DNA from: Prevotellaceae bacterium
GTDB taxonomy: Bacteria; Bacteroidota; Bacteroidia; Bacteroidales; UBA932
Length of the DNA: 6,384 bases
Assembly (NCBI GenBank): GCA_031259805.1
Contig: JAIRKX010000208.1
Coordinates: 1-6,384 of the forward strand
Reading direction: 5' to 3'
The notes beneath the pieces are model-generated. The model saw nothing but the letters and a program-made list of their open reading frames with translations, had not been told where the DNA came from and searched no databases. Every line of letters starts with the position of its first letter. Within the stretch, counting starts at the first letter, position 1. Positions 6,351-6,384 of the stretch are shown here, piece after piece. The position numbers and the translations under genes are program-made.

Positions 6351-6384
6351 ATGAAAATTTTAATTATCGAAGACGAATATACAT
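6351..6384 (+). CDS. Start of a probable response regulator (truncated by window end)
   Basis: Only 11 codons are visible, MKILIIEDEYT. This matches the first strand and acidic pair of a CheY-like receiver domain (hydrophobic strand, then Glu-Asp-Glu that helps bind Mg2+ near the phosphorylated Asp). The next residues, the output domain and any partner histidine kinase lie outside the window. The upstream TAATTTTG box and A-rich leader support a real start here. It could be an OmpR-, LytTR- or NtrC-type regulator; the fragment cannot tell. Confidence 0.65.
   Translation, partial: MKILIIEDEYT

Overview
The window looks like a chromosomal segment from a Bacteroidota member, most likely order Bacteroidales. 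Three things point there. Start codons lack Shine-Dalgarno sequences and follow A/T-rich leaders. Perfect TAnnTTTG promoter elements (the Bacteroidetes -7 box) precede several genes. The gene content also fits: the tail of a DUF2723-like membrane protein, an ExbB with a leader peptide, the LipA motif variant CSSGRCPNI, and a PepD-type dipeptidase. Coding regions are roughly half G+C and the gaps are strongly A/T-rich. No tRNA, rRNA, CRISPR array, transposase or phage gene is visible, and no gene-free stretch exceeds 300 bases.

Layout. Positions 1-431 (+) hold the C-terminal end of a gene that begins before the window, probably a DUF2723 family protein. A good -7 promoter box at 510-517 leads into a deoxyhypusine-synthase-like gene (560-1582, +). 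After 63 nt comes a compact cluster, exbB (1646-2374), exbD (2381-2794) and tonB (2805-3608), with 6 and 10 nt gaps. This is a complete inner-membrane proton-motive-force motor plus the transducer that powers TonB-dependent outer-membrane transport. A 173-nt gap ending in three ATTYCTA heptamers precedes lipA (lipoyl synthase, 3782-4618, +). pepD (aminoacyl-histidine dipeptidase) lies convergently on the minus strand (4619-6064), and its stop codon directly abuts that of lipA. A 286-nt A/T-rich divergent intergenic region then carries candidate promoters for pepD (-) and for a response-regulator-like gene (+) that starts at 6351 and runs off the window.

How they work together. exbB-exbD-tonB form one functional unit and probably one transcript. 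The DHS-like enzyme sits just upstream on the same strand and could be co-transcribed, but no functional link is evident. lipA serves lipoylation of 2-oxoacid dehydrogenase and glycine-cleavage complexes, and pepD serves peptide catabolism. These look like ordinary housekeeping neighbours.

The most unusual item is a perfect 16-bp inverted repeat with a 4-nt loop inside the lipA coding sequence (3877-3912). It lies on the codons of the conserved auxiliary Fe-S cluster motif and coincides with an atypical Glu-to-His residue. Second are the altered active-site positions of the DHS-like enzyme in an organism that should have no eIF5A. I see no clear evidence of a wholly new multi-gene system here.
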